A DNA stretch of 64,000 bases, taken from assembly GCA_000507305.1 (NCBI GenBank), contig DF240057.1, positions 72,088 to 136,087 of the forward strand. Reading direction: 5' to 3'. The position numbers and the translations under genes were made by a program. This document shows, piece after piece, positions 17,103 to 27,958 of the stretch (its first letter is position 1; each line of letters opens with the position of its first letter). Under the pieces are notes generated by a model. The model was not told the DNA's origin and did no database searches. It saw nothing but the letters and a program-made list of their open reading frames with translations. This DNA is from Breviolum minutum Mf 1.05b.01. Taxonomy: Eukaryota > Sar > Dinophyceae > Suessiales > Symbiodiniaceae.

Positions 17103-18783
17103 TGCGCGAGAAGCGGCACGGGTGCCCAAGCGAGGACGAGTGAGCGACTTCATTAAAGACGACAAGACACTCCCAGCCGAGTGTGTCTACGTTGGACGGG
17201 GCCATCACTCACATCGTATTCCGGTCACCAAGTGGAGATCTCCTGATACCCCTGGTCACGACTGCTCTGCAGAAGAATGGGTGGCTCGGTATGTGGGTCA
17301 CATATGTTCGTCTGAAGTTTTGTGGACAGCATTACCCGAGCTACGTGGGAAGACGCTTGTGTGCGATTGCCCCTGGCAAGACTTGTGCGAAGCGGACCTT
17401 CTTGCAGGATTGGTGTTTGAGGCGACACGGGCTATTGCTGATGCCCCAGAGTCATCCCGAGGGACGGGAGCCTTGAGTCAGCATGCCCAGCAGTTGGTTA
17501 CTGCCATCGCTGCCTCTAGAGTAGTTACCGCCGCCTCGTGTCCAGTCCCAGTTCAGCCATTTGCGCAGGAATCCGTGGTACTTGCTTTCAGGCGGCTTTT
17601 CCCAGAACCTTGGTTTCGCAACCATAAGTTTCCTATGTTGGAGGACCTTATTAACAAGCCGCCCTTCAGAGACACTGCGCTGGGTGCCTTGAAGGAGCTG
17701 AAATCTCGTTTGGCCTCTACCACAGCAGTCCTAGTGAAGCATCAACCTGAGGCTATTCGTCAGGTGACTCAAGGCCGCGATTTGGCAATGATTGCTTTGT
17801 TGGTGCTGCTTACATCGTGGGGGGACACCTCCTACCCATTTGGATTGATTACAGGTCTCCCGGCAGCTGGCTTCGCACCCCACTATCAAGTCTTCCCGCA
17901 ACAGCCTGCAGTAGCGTTGTCGCAGAATGATGTCCTCGAAGGTTGGGAATACCGCAATGCAGCTGTTCTGCGGAACCTGAAGCCGGGCAAAGATGACAGC
18001 TTTCTGTTATCACAAAGTATGGTCGATGCAGAGCGAGGGTTTTGTACTCCACCAATGAAAAGGGTTGAAATGTTGTCTTTCATCAAGAATCAACCACATC
18101 GCCTCATACCAAGGTGTGTTATTACCCAAAGCTCAGGTAAACAGCGTATCATTGACAATGCTGATACCGGCGGCCAGAGTTCACTATCCTCGGATTCCAA
18201 CAAGCTGGTGTTGTGCTCGCCGCTGCGTCCGGCCCAGCACATTGCCATTACGCACCACTACTTGTCCCCTTCAGCACTGGTTCAGGCTCAGGCGAGTGAC
18301 GCCTGGGAGTCTGGAGGCGAAGACTGGCCTGATGCGTATCGCCGCTCTCCTATGAGCAGAAGCGAAGCCATGGGCTGTGTGGTGGTTTGGTGGCATCAGG
18401 AGTGGAACGAACCAGCATATCAGTTGTACTCAGGCCTACTCTTTGGTTTACCTTTGGCAGTGACATCGTTCAACCGCTATAGCCGATTAGTGGAGGCACT
18501 TGGAAGGCGGCTCCTCTTCGTGCTGGTTTCTTTATACTTTGACGATGCCCACATTTCTGATTGGAAATCTAGCAAAGGTTCAGGGCAGGCAGCATTTGCA
18601 ACTCTGAACTCACTTCTAGGGACACCGTTTGCTCAAGAGAAGCGTCAGCCAATGTCTGCGGTCGGCCTCTTTTTGGGCTTAGATCACGATTTCGCAGAGG
18701 CACTTTCCTCTGGAGTGGTCAAGAGCGACTCGAATCCAAACTTATGGACATCATCAATATGGCCAGAGTCACTGGACGACTGA
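16990..18783 (+). CDS. Retroelement Pol: DUF4326-like domain and reverse transcriptase
   Basis: The reliable frame starts at about 17070 (PLAISLGL). Residues 65-147 read VYVGRGHHSHRIPVTKW, GHDCSAEEWVARYV, then LRGKTLVCDCPWQDLCEADL, which matches the layout of DUF4326 (an IGR-type start and LRGK-L-C-C-P-x-C-H/A-D-x-L end). The RT follows from about residue 200: DNADTGGQSSLSSDSNK; motif A-like DWPDAYRRSP near 447; motif B-like SGLLFGLPLAVTSFNRYSR; and motif C LYFDDAHISDW with D518/D519. The frame ends at 18783, but the natural continuation (RLESKLMDIINMA) lies in the next frame, so a frameshift near 18720 separates RT from RNase H. Confidence 0.8.
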   Translation: MILRNGSQPVSTGDVFTPPMKRPSIPPLAISLGLKPPDAREAARVPKRGRVSDFIKDDKTLPAECVYVGRGHHSHRIPVTKWRSPDTPGHDCSAEEWVARYVGHICSSEVLWTALPELRGKTLVCDCPWQDLCEADLLAGLVFEATRAIADAPESSRGTGALSQHAQQLVTAIAASRVVTAASCPVPVQPFAQESVVLAFRRLFPEPWFRNHKFPMLEDLINKPPFRDTALGALKELKSRLASTTAVLVKHQPEAIRQVTQGRDLAMIALLVLLTSWGDTSYPFGLITGLPAAGFAPHYQVFPQQPAVALSQNDVLEGWEYRNAAVLRNLKPGKDDSFLLSQSMVDAERGFCTPPMKRVEMLSFIKNQPHRLIPRCVITQSSGKQRIIDNADTGGQSSLSSDSNKLVLCSPLRPAQHIAITHHYLSPSALVQAQASDAWESGGEDWPDAYRRSPMSRSEAMGCVVVWWHQEWNEPAYQLYSGLLFGLPLAVTSFNRYSRLVEALGRRLLFVLVSLYFDDAHISDWKSSKGSGQAAFATLNSLLGTPFAQEKRQPMSAVGLFLGLDHDFAEALSSGVVKSDSNPNLWTSSIWPESLDD

Positions 18784-19529
18784 TGCCAGGGACAGCAGCT
18801 AAGCTTTACGGCATTGCAAATTTCTTTGAACAAGGCATCTATGGTAGAGTTGGCTGTGGTGGCTTAGCCTCTATTAAAGAAAGACAATACGAAAGAGGAA
18901 CAATGCTTACGCCTGCAATTCTGGCCAGTTTCGAAGTTCTCGAAGCAGTGATTAAGTCTCGCCCATCTCGCCTATTTGAAGTGTTGGACTCACACCCACT
19001 CCGCTTCTGTGTCGCGAGTGACGCGGCGCTAGAGGCCCCTTTTCAGGGCACAGGTGGATTGGTCTCCGTCTGGTTTTCTTCATCAGGTCAAGTTCGTGAA
19101 GCTTTCGTGGCAGATATCCCTCCAGCAATCTATGCACTATGGTCAGCAGGCGAAAAGAAGATAGCGCAATTGGAGCTCATCATGGTTCTTTATGGATTAC
19201 TTGCTCGTCCTCAGTTGTTCCGCAATCGGCGAGGGATCTGGTTCATAGACAACACGGCAGCACTTATGTCCTTGATTCGTGGACGTTCCGATTCAGAAGA
19301 TTTAGAGCACATGACACGAATGATTCATGTGGCATTGTATGCCCTTAAATGTTGGGTTTTCTGGGAATGGATCCCATCCAAATCCAACTGGGCCGATTCC
19401 ATTTCACGTTTGGGAGCCGCGGATCCATGGCTGTACCGCCATAGCTTCCGAGTGTTCACAGCCTTTTTCCCCACAATACTGTGGTCTCTGCCGTTTCGAG
19501 CTCTAGTTTCGATCTTTGAGTTAATCTAG
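18744..19529 (+). CDS. Retroelement RNase H domain
   Basis: Continues Pol after a frame change. AAKLYGIANFFEQGIYGRVG links RT to RNase H. The acidic residues are placed as expected: D93 in CVASDAALE, E144 in AQLELIMVLYGLL, D169 in WFIDNTAALMSLI and D218 in WIPSKSNWADSISR. The last motif (N-x-ADxxSR) is typical of DIRS-like and related retroelement RNase H. All four catalytic acids are present even though the upstream part is broken. The stop at 19527 ends the visible element. Confidence 0.85.
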   Translation: MDIINMARVTGRLMPGTAAKLYGIANFFEQGIYGRVGCGGLASIKERQYERGTMLTPAILASFEVLEAVIKSRPSRLFEVLDSHPLRFCVASDAALEAPFQGTGGLVSVWFSSSGQVREAFVADIPPAIYALWSAGEKKIAQLELIMVLYGLLARPQLFRNRRGIWFIDNTAALMSLIRGRSDSEDLEHMTRMIHVALYALKCWVFWEWIPSKSNWADSISRLGAADPWLYRHSFRVFTAFFPTILWSLPFRALVSIFELI

Positions 19530-19639
19530 TGCTTCGGGATTTTTGAAGTGCCTTGGGTGCCAGTGTGACTGGAGGATCTGTGTGACTGATCCGGGTACCT
19601 GATTCAACTGCGTGTTGAAAGCACAAGTTCCACCAGGAA

Positions 19640-20110
19640 CTATCCAAAGCATTAACCCACGTGTGATGTGGCTAGAGCATAGATATCAGGAAGAGACGAT
19701 CGTTGACACTGCGAGGAAAAAGAATAAGTGCTGTCCTACTTTTGGGGGAGGTTTCCTGTTTGAATATGATATAAGTCATGTCATGTGTACAAATTTCTTA
19801 ATGCCTTGCAATCTGCTTTTCAGCAGAGTAAATGAATAAACCTATTGAAAATATTAGTTAAGAAGGTATAGAATCCTTTAGCACTTCAAAAATTGTTTTT
19901 CAAATAGATGACTATGCTTATTCAAAGTGTTTGTCAATGAACGTGGAAGAAAATTGTGTTTATCTCTTACAATCTGCTTTTCAGAGAGCATTGAAAAAGT
20001 ATGAGTGAATAAATGTGGCAAGTGGCAAGGTATCGTTGTATCTTTTGACACCAGTCTTTAGGCACGCCTGATAAACGTTTTAACTGTTACAATCAGTGTC
20101 CGAAGTGTCA
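19640..20110. repeat. Decayed tandem-repeat units, right flank
   Basis: Recurring phrases: GCAATCTGCTTTTCAG at about 19806 and ACAATCTGCTTTTCAG at about 19968; GTGAATAAATGTGGCAAG, CAATGAACGTGG and TTTAACTGTTACAATC. They match the left flank (13.6-14.1 kb) in kind and order. Non-coding. Confidence 0.45.
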
Positions 20111-23100
20111 TGACGGTAGACAATTGGCTGTGTTTACGGTTTTTTCTTTCAGTATGAAACATTCAATTTGAATTGAATTTTCAAAGTAAAAACTGTTGTT
20201 TATACTATTCAGTCTATATGTGTGTACATACAAAGGTCTAGTATCAGACCTGTTGTGTGCCCTGGAAACGCCTACTGGTGCGGACGAATTTGAGACCTTG
20301 GAACCAGACACTGTATCCGTTTAGTTACCTTGAGCTTCTCTCGAATAGGAAAACACCATTTTGAATTCCAGATTCCAAATTCCAAGAGATGGAAATTGTG
20401 CTGCTTGCATGCCTTAGCTAGCACAAAGGTTCATTCAAGCGATGGTTTGAGGAATTTTACACATTGGAGTGCGGCATGTACATTTCAATACAAGCAGCTA
20501 TCATTGAAGCCACTTGAACATTGGCCAGCCTATTGAGCTGCAGGGAATGGTGAAAAAATCTCCAGAGGTGCACAGGGCTTGTCCTGGAAGTCATGACACG
20601 CAGTTGACGCAAACGAAATGACTTGCAGTTACTGGAAGTGGTGCAAATTCAACGTTGCAGGGGGGCAATCCAACGTTGCAGAGATCGCATGCTTCTTACA
20701 TAGTGAATCCTCGTGCTCGGTGCCCAGAGTCACTCTGTGCTGTCTTTAAAGTCTTCGTGTCTCATCTGAAGCTGCTTGGGGGCAAAGAGCTTGAACCTAA
20801 ACTAGAAGCACCAAAAACAGTCTCTTCAATGTATGTCCACCGCTAAAGTAAAGCTGCTTCCATTGTGCACCGGGCGCGCAGGACACAGACCCGCCTCATC
20901 CACATGATCGAATTTGCAATATTCGCAAGGTGCGGGTGCCATATTATGATGAAGAAACAACATCTTGTAGAAGTGGAGGTTGAAGCTGAGACCACCTTTT
21001 CTCTTCAAACAGTCCAAAGCCTTCCTTTTCATTTTTGAATCTGGACATTGGGTTTTCTCAGAATGAGCCAACATCTTGGGATCTGCGTGTTTCTGCCAAG
21101 GCTCGTGGAGAATTCAGGGATGGACCCTCCCCGGAATGCACACGCTTCGCTGTGAAGTGGAATCAAGACCTCTACAGGCCGATGTCTTGCAGTGGATCTT
21201 CATTAACGCAGAAACCAATGCCTGAGTCCGCTGTCACTTTTCTTGAGGGAAATGCTCTTTGTCTTTTTCTAATACTTTTATAGGCCGAATCATTTAGCCA
21301 GATGTGTCCTGTGAGTTGATTCATGAGCAGTTTTGTAACCTCGCAGTGCCATGAGAGGTTTGATGTTCTATCTTATGGAGGTGAAGGCATTCGACCTCTC
21401 TACAGAACAGCGTTTGCTTCCCATTAAGCTGGGATTGGTAGTAGAGCGAGCAGTATTAAAATGGTGGTAGTGACTGTCAAAAATGCTGAACTGGAAATCA
21501 AGATTAACGGAAGGTGGAGAACCAACTTGGAGTGATAGTTTTTCACTGACACCTCGCATTCATGCTTCCCTGGTGATATGCCCATGCAAGCTGAGTGTTC
21601 TATGTGAGGTCTTGCCCTGCGAACCAGGGTGGGACACTTACACTCCAGAGCATAGAACGTGAGGAAGAATGGCGAAGAGAAATCCATGTCATCACAATGA
21701 TTTGGTGGGTTGACAAAACAGGTTTCAGTAACTTTCCAGAATTGTAATGATCATTGAGTCTTTTCTACATTGTTCGAATGACGGGGCTGAGGCAATGGAA
21801 ATCCGATTACTGGTGATGCGAAGGACACCACAGATCAAGCAAAAGGAATGAGAATGAAACACTACTAGGAATACATGTGAATAGTATGTGTATTTTGAAC
21901 ATCGAAGTGCTCTGGGGGTCTCAAACTTGGGTGGAGTCTGTGAAACTAAACCCTTGTGTACCTCAAGAATGTGTCTGTGTGTGTGTGCGCGTGTGTCATT
22001 TGTGTCAATTCTGTGTTCTTGGATTCAGGAGACGGTGAAGAGTCCTAGAAAAAAGACGACTGAGCATGAGCAGAAAGCAAGGCGAGACTTTTTAGATCAC
22101 GTTTTTTTGCTTGTGATGTTGGAGGTGGTAGTACTGAGGAGTTGCATGTTGGCTCACTTGCTTGTGCCGCTAGGGACAAAGGTGGTCAAGGTGTTCGGAT
22201 GCTCACAAATCACGCGAGTCTTGATGCGCAGGCATGTTGCGGAGCTTTGGTCACTTTGTTCATGTGCCAGGAAAATGACTTTTGCAATAAATCAATTCAG
22301 ATTTAAGGGCCTCTTCTGCAACGTTTTAAATAGCAGTCTACTGGTAGGTATCAAACTGAGAGAGCCAGATCAACTAGTTTCCCATTGAAACCAACAGACC
22401 AACAGGACATGGCTGCATGGCTTAGATTTTCCAGATATTCTTGGATTGAATCCTCTGGTCCACCAAAGTCCTCCCCGATTTTTGAGTTTTAACTGTTGAT
22501 TGTTTGGCAGGCCACAGAGGATCGGGAGAATCGGATGGCCGTGCGTCTGGCCTTGTTCTCTGTCGTCCATTGGCAAATGCACCAAAAACCTTTAGCCACG
22601 GCAATTGAGAACCACTGTTACACCTGCTGCGTTTGACGTGGCAGGCCGACCCAAACTTTGCGAAACTTTGCAAAGCTGGACTCGAACTTGGATCTCAGCG
22701 TGCAGCGGAGGCAGTGTGTTTTGGGAAGTTGCTTTTTAAAACCTGAAATGATTTTGGAAGCATAGAAACCTCTTGTTCCAGTGTACTCTCAGTGCTAAAG
22801 GTGTATATAGCCAACTTGTATCCCATGGGGGGGGTAGCAGCGGGGGCCAGTACAGGTGTCGAAGATCAAGGCCACCCAGTTCCGACATTTGTCGACAAAT
22901 GTAGCCAACGCACTGCAGTCGCAGTCTCAGAGTCGAAGTTTTTGGCTTTCCAATGGGGATGTAAAATGTCATGTTGAGAATAGCTAGGGACCCAGGGAGG
23001 AGGAATTTCGCAGCTTCGTTCAAAACAGCAAACATATTCACCTTTGTGTCTTTGTTTGATTTTATTCTGTTTGAACTGCAGTAAACTTGGCTGAGGTGGG

Positions 23101-24590
23101 ACGATTGACGTGCAGCCTGCACAGTCTCAAAGTAGATCTGCGCAGCCAAGCTGTCTGCAGAGCTATGCTGGTTGCTCTTTTTCCCTTCAGCTGTCACGGG
23201 CATGAGAATACAGGAGATATCCATATCAGAGAGGTGAACCTATGCAAAAAAGATCAACAAGGTGTTTCTGGTTCAAGGTGCCTGTTACAGCCCAGAGCAT
23301 TTGTAATAATGAGTCTGTTGATGCATCTAGATTGCATCTTACTTTGAACTCAATTCAAGGCTTTTCTTGCCCTTTCGACCTCATTTGCCAGATGAAGCAA
23401 CTTTTTCAACATCTTTTTGGACCTTTTGGACATGCTAAACTTAAACTTGAAACCTGCGTCTCTCATCACACCGTCTTGGACTGTCCAAACCTTGGCTTTT
23501 GGCCCCTGCCTTTTGAGGCATTTCGTGTCGGAAGGGGCTCTGAAGGGTCCAGTCTTTATGGGAGCCAATCATGGACCGTGGGTCGAAACAAACCCTCCAG
23601 GTCCATGGCTGCCATCAAGACAGAATCTTTGAAGCTGAAAGAAATAGTTGTTGCTGTCTTCGCTTTGGCATCGACACATGTGGATGCATTGGAGCAACAG
23701 AACCAAAATGTGTTGGGATGGAGTGTTCACCAGAAACAACAGCAGCTTTTCGCAGAAAGCATCAAACTCTGAGTGATGGCTATGCTGCAATGCCTGTTGT
23801 CACATTATGGTTTGTAACTACCATCGAATATGGGTAAAATCCATGATCACTTGTTCTTTATTATTTATCATACACCTTACTCAAGAACTAGCGGAAGGGA
23901 TCACATTGCTTGTTTACCTTGCTTATCTGCAACTATGTCATCTCAATTTGTGACAGTCTAGACATCTGAAGCATGCTTTCCAGTGTTGGGCGATGGATAA
24001 CATGATGGCGCAGACCACAGGCAAGGGAAGTTTGCGTGTTGGACCACCCTTTTAGACCTACCAGACTCATCGAGGAATACCAATGGAATTACGGCTTTCT
24101 TAGAAGTTTGTTTGCCAATTTTTTGTTCCTGTCCATTGGCCATGGGAAGCTTGAAGCGTGTATACGGGACCGATTGTGGAGTCTGCTTAGGTTCTGAATT
24201 TGTCCAGACTGAAGAAGGCATTGTGATCTTTGAAGGAAGTCCACACAAAGCCAAGGCGTGTGTCAAGGATTCCGAACGTGGACTTCAACATCTTGCTAAG
24301 CTATGATGGAATCGTTTCTTTTTTGCTCGGAATCCAGCACTATTTCTGGTAACATACGTCAACTCTAAAGATATTGCAAGAATGGTCCATGGGGGAGCCT
24401 CATTGCTAAGCATCAGGTGCTATATGGCAATTTGCTGTGGACCGGTGCTCTCGCACTCTCCAAATTCTTTGCAACCGCGGCAGCAGCTCCAAGAGTTCAA
24501 GGCAAGATGCTGTGCCCATGAATCTGAGAGAAGATGCGTATGATTTCTGATGAAACTTGTGACAACAACGGGAAGCTGCACCAATTTGAG
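20111..24590. other. No recognised gene; several open stretches
   Basis: Contains moderately long open stretches (for example + 21888-22388, + 23242-23772, - 22736-23224), but none shows a motif, and competing frames on the same DNA look equally plausible. A + strand piece at 24112-24306 (GSEFVQTEEGIVIFEGSP) has protein-like composition and could be an exon of the methyltransferase-like gene just downstream. No promoter or RNA gene was seen. Confidence 0.4.
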
Positions 24591-25274
24591 GCCGCGCTTG
24601 CTTGGAGCTGGGCGCTGGAACTGGGGTGGTCGGCCTTACTTTAGGCCGCCTGGGAGCAGCACCTGTTGTCATCACGGACAATGAGCCTGAGTTGGTGACT
24701 CTCATGGCAAAGAACATCGAGGCATCGGGGATACGGGATAGGTAGAAATTTGGAGTCCTTGGATTGGAAGTTTGGTGATGCATTCAAGTCCGTCCAGGCC
24801 AACGAATTGGGTGATCGCGTACACACCGCTTTGCTGGATTGGGCAGACCAGACAACCTTTATGCAGGAGCTGCCTGAGATTGTGGTAGCAGCAGTAGCTT
24901 TGCTACACTTGAGCTGTGTGTTGAAGCTGAAGCTATGTTGCAGTGGGATGTTTTGAGATTGCGCACTTGCATCTCTAAGCTTTGAGGATGTACTGTATGA
25001 GGGGGTGTCTTGGCTACATTGGAAATGTCCCAGTGTGTTGCCAGTTTCTATGTTCTCAAACATCCGTTCTTTTTTCATTCATGTGATTCCAAGTCATCAA
25101 AGCCGACCTTCTGTGATTAGCAGGCTTCCTCTTCTCTAGATTTCCTGCGAGGACGGATCAGTATTTTGCGATGCTCTTTCACAGCATCTGCAGCGGGGAG
25201 CGGGCGAAGCCTATGTGGCCAATCACCACAACCCCAAGAAGTGCCAGGCACTTCAGCTGGACCCGTGCATTTGA
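24591..25274 (+). CDS. METTL21-like protein methyltransferase, split and possibly broken
   Basis: After an acceptor-like CAATTTGAG the + strand reads ACLELGAGTGVVGLTLGRLG, then VVITDNEPELVTLMAKNIEA. This is the SAM-binding motif I (ELGAGTG) and acidic motif II of the Methyltransf_16 (METTL21-type) family of lysine methyltransferases. A TAG at 24743 breaks this frame; the next frame continues ESLDWKFGDAFKS and PEIVVAA up to 24893, as the family order requires, followed by a donor-like GTAGCTTTG. A last exon after TTCTCTAG (25140) reads SCEDGSVFCDALSQHL and NHHNPKKCQ to a TGA at 25272. The 5' exons were not found. The frame change could be a sequencing error, a tiny intron or true decay. Confidence 0.55.
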
Positions 25275-25862
25275 CTCATACTGTATATGTATACTTTTCT
25301 TGGATCCACTCCTTGGATCCTGAAAACTTCAGATCTTAGTGACTGATGTTTGAAAGGGTGTTTTCATTGTGTTGATCAAGGCAACTTTGGGCTTCGTTCG
25401 CAAGGCCCTCTCCATGGGCTTGAGACTTGAGAGGCTGGAGGACTGAGGTTTTGGGGCTTCCATCTCCAAGCGCTTCCATCTCCAACGCATTTGTCACCTT
25501 TCCCCGCTTCTGCTGTGGCCTGGGGGTAGGGTTCGGTATTGTCTACGGCAGGCTTCTGGAGTGGTTCGGAACATACCGGAAGGTTCCAGATGAAAGCTTA
25601 CGGCAGGTTTCAGATGTTTGTGCATAGCAGGTTCTGGAGGGAAAGGATTTCGGAGCTTCCGGACATTGAAAAGTTTCAGAGAGTTTTGAAAGCTTGCAGG
25701 TTTCGGAGAGCTTTTGAGCTTTCAAAGGGTTTTCAATCGAACCTTCCGTTTGAAAGGTTCTGGAGGGTTGGGGCAGTGTCGGATTACGGTTATGGATGGC
25801 CCTGCAGTGTTGAGAATGTATAGCATTCATGCCACAAGGGCCGGAAGTGTTCCCCAAAGTCT
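25275..25862. other. Degenerate short-repeat stretch
   Basis: Between about 25540 and 25780 short phrases such as AGGTTTC(A/G)GA, GGTTCTGGAGG and TTTGAAAGGTT recur irregularly. No gene is supported. Confidence 0.4.
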
Positions 25863-26219
25863 ATGTTTTGTGCCGAGGACTCTGATGGCTTTGCTTTGGG
25901 CAGCCTTCAGGGTACAGCTCCCTTCGTTGGGGAATTTCAACCTTTGGATGGCAGTGCTGATGCATCTTGGCAAGAAGAGTGGGCTGACCATTGGAGGGTA
26001 AAATTCTGGGATGGAGAAGTTCCAGCTTTGTTCCATGGTTTGAAAAGAAAGGCTGTTAATATGGCGATAAAACGATGGTTTCCAAGACAGATAGGGGAGC
26101 AGTATCAGCTTTGTGTGCAGGCAATCTGCGACCGGGTAAGAGATGCACGATTCCATCAACCTGAGTTGAGTCCAATGGAGAAACACAGCTGCAAATTTGA
26201 ATCTAATATTTTGATTTAA
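25863..26219 (+). CDS. Hypothetical exon or small gene
   Basis: 118-codon open frame from an ATG, with protein-like composition (SWQEEWADHWRVKFWDGEV; RWFPRQIGEQYQLCVQAICD). It ends exactly where the AT-rich island begins, and its last residues (ESNILI) are island sequence. Unrecognised. It could be the last exon of a + strand gene. It is the last coding-like sequence on the + side of the boundary. Confidence 0.3.
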   Translation: MFCAEDSDGFALGSLQGTAPFVGEFQPLDGSADASWQEEWADHWRVKFWDGEVPALFHGLKRKAVNMAIKRWFPRQIGEQYQLCVQAICDRVRDARFHQPELSPMEKHSCKFESNILI

Positions 26220-26246
26220 TTTATTTCCAATAAAATCAAAATATTA
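26204..26246. repeat. 14-bp inverted repeat at edge of AT-rich island
   Basis: TAATATTTTGATTT (26204-26217) and its exact reverse complement (26233-26246) are separated by 15 bases. This is a strong hairpin candidate between the + strand gene side and the AT-rich tract. Confidence 0.8.
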
Positions 26247-26550
26247 TATGCCTCCGATCCATTGCTAAGGCATATCCAAATTTTCCGAATCTTAAATTTG
26301 AATAAATCAAATTTATAAAAATAAAAATCAAATAAAATATAATTTCATTAAAGAATAAAGATAATATAAAATGAATTTAAAAATATTGAAGATATTAAAA
26401 ATAAATAATTAAATAAGATAATAAGATAATATTAATATTTAATATTAAAAATAAAAAATTAAATAAGATAATATTAATATCTAATATAGATTATAATAAT
26501 ATAAATAATAATATTAGGAAAAAAAAAAATAAAAAAATAAATTTTTTTTT

Positions 26551-27221
26551 NNNNNNNNNNNNNNNNNNNNNNNNNNNNNNNNNNNNNNNNNNNNNNNNNN
26601 NNNNNNNNNNNNNNNNNNNNNNNNNNNNNNNNNNNNNNNNNNNNNNNNNNNNNNNNNNNNNNNNNNNNNNNNNNNNNNNNNNNNNNNNNNNNNNNNNNNN
26701 NNNNNNNNNNNNNNNNNNNNNNNNNNNNNNNNNNNNNNNNNNNNNNNNNNNNNNNNNNNNNNNNNNNNNNNNNNNNNNNNNNNNNNNNNNNNNNNNNNNN
26801 NNNNNNNNNNNNNNNNNNNNNNNNNNNNNNNNNNNNNNNNNNNNNNNNNNNNNNNNNNNNNNNNNNNNNNNNNNNNNNNNNNNNNNNNNNNNNNNNNNNN
26901 NNNNNNNNNNNNNNNNNNNNNNNNNNNNNNNNNNNNNNNNNNNNNNNNNNNNNNNNNNNNNNNNNNNNNNNNNNNNNNNNNNNNNNNNNNNNNNNNNNNN
27001 NNNNNNNNNNNNNNNNNNNNNNNNNNNNNNNNNNNNNNNNNNNNNNNNNNNNNNNNNNNNNNNNNNNNNNNNNNNNNNNNNNNNNNNNNNNNNNNNNNNN
27101 NNNNNNNNNNNNNNNNNNNNNNNNNNNNNNNNNNNNNNNNNNNNNNNNNNNNNNNNNNNNNNNNNNNNNNNNNNNNNNNNNNNNNNNNNNNNNNNNNNNN
27201 NNNNNNNNNNNNNNNNNNNNN
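26551..27221. other. Assembly gap (671 N)
   Basis: Unknown bases within the AT-rich island, probably where reads could not be joined. Confidence 0.99.
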
Positions 27222-27827
27222 AATATTTAATTTTTCAAATAAAATAATATATATTTTAATCAAAATCATTTATTTATATATATATTCATTAATCTAAAAA
27301 TTTAATTTAAATAAAATTAAAAAAATAATATAATTATTATATTAAATATTATTAAATTATTTTATTTATATTTATATATATTTCATTAAAACTTATAATT
27401 AAAAAATATATTAATTCATTAAAATATAATTATAACTAATATAAAATTATTTTAATTCAAATATAATAAATATATATTATATTAGATAATAATATTAAAA
27501 ATTAATATAATATTTTTTTTTTTCCATATCAAATTTAAATATATTTTTTAAATTCATAATCTATCATATTATATTATATCATATCATAATATATATATTA
27601 TATTTTATAATATAATACTTATTATATATTTTGATATTGAATTTTGATCAAATTATATTTTGATATCATAAATTCATTTTTAGGTTGTCAGGCAATTTCC
27701 TGAGCCAACAGAAAATGACATAGATGTAAATCATTTGATATAGATGATTTTCTTGGGATAGATTCAACGTATTTCTTTCTAAAAAAGGCATACTCTAAAA
27801 CCACAAAAGAAATTCTTCAAAGTGATT

Positions 27828-27958
27828 CTAGCATCTTGATTGGATCAGGAGTTGGAGTTCATTCCCAGAAATCACCCGTCTTTTTTTCGGACAAAGTCTC
27901 TCATTCAAGAGCGTTTTCCACAAAAATGCATATTGCACCACCTCCATGAAGGCCTCAG
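27828..27958 (-). CDS. Peptidase last exon and stop
   Basis: After ATCAG: AEAFMEVVQYAFLWKTLLNE, then a short basic tail ending LLIQSRC and TAG. AFMxxLxYAFLW is the C-terminal helix of the family; about 20 extra residues follow. The stop lies about 140 bp from the AT-rich island. Confidence 0.9.

Larger units (their letters stand above)
14407..19529 (+). mobile_element. DIRS-like or unclassified retroelement, older and broken
   Basis: Retroelement coding region with Cys/His gag-like modules, a methyltransferase-like domain, a DUF4326-like domain, a reverse transcriptase with FDD, and RNase H with a WIPSKSNWADSISR end motif that resembles DIRS-type RNase H. No tyrosine recombinase, integrase or terminal repeats are visible, so the class and ends remain uncertain. 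It sits in the same orientation as the copia element, has several frame breaks and contains an assembly gap. Two gag-like modules raise the possibility of two adjacent copies joined across the gap. Confidence 0.8.
26204..27690. other. Extremely AT-rich island
   Basis: From about 26200 to 27690, apart from a short mixed patch near 26250-26290, the sequence has almost no G or C and is made of short AT, AAT and TTA phrases, unlike the mixed composition on both sides. It contains an assembly gap and no gene. It lies between the last + strand coding sequence and the 3' end of the - strand peptidase gene (stop at 27828), that is, between convergent genes. Confidence 0.9.

Noticed and set aside
26514..27269. 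251-codon minus-strand frame across the AT-rich gap
   Set aside because: Almost entirely N; no real coding sequence.
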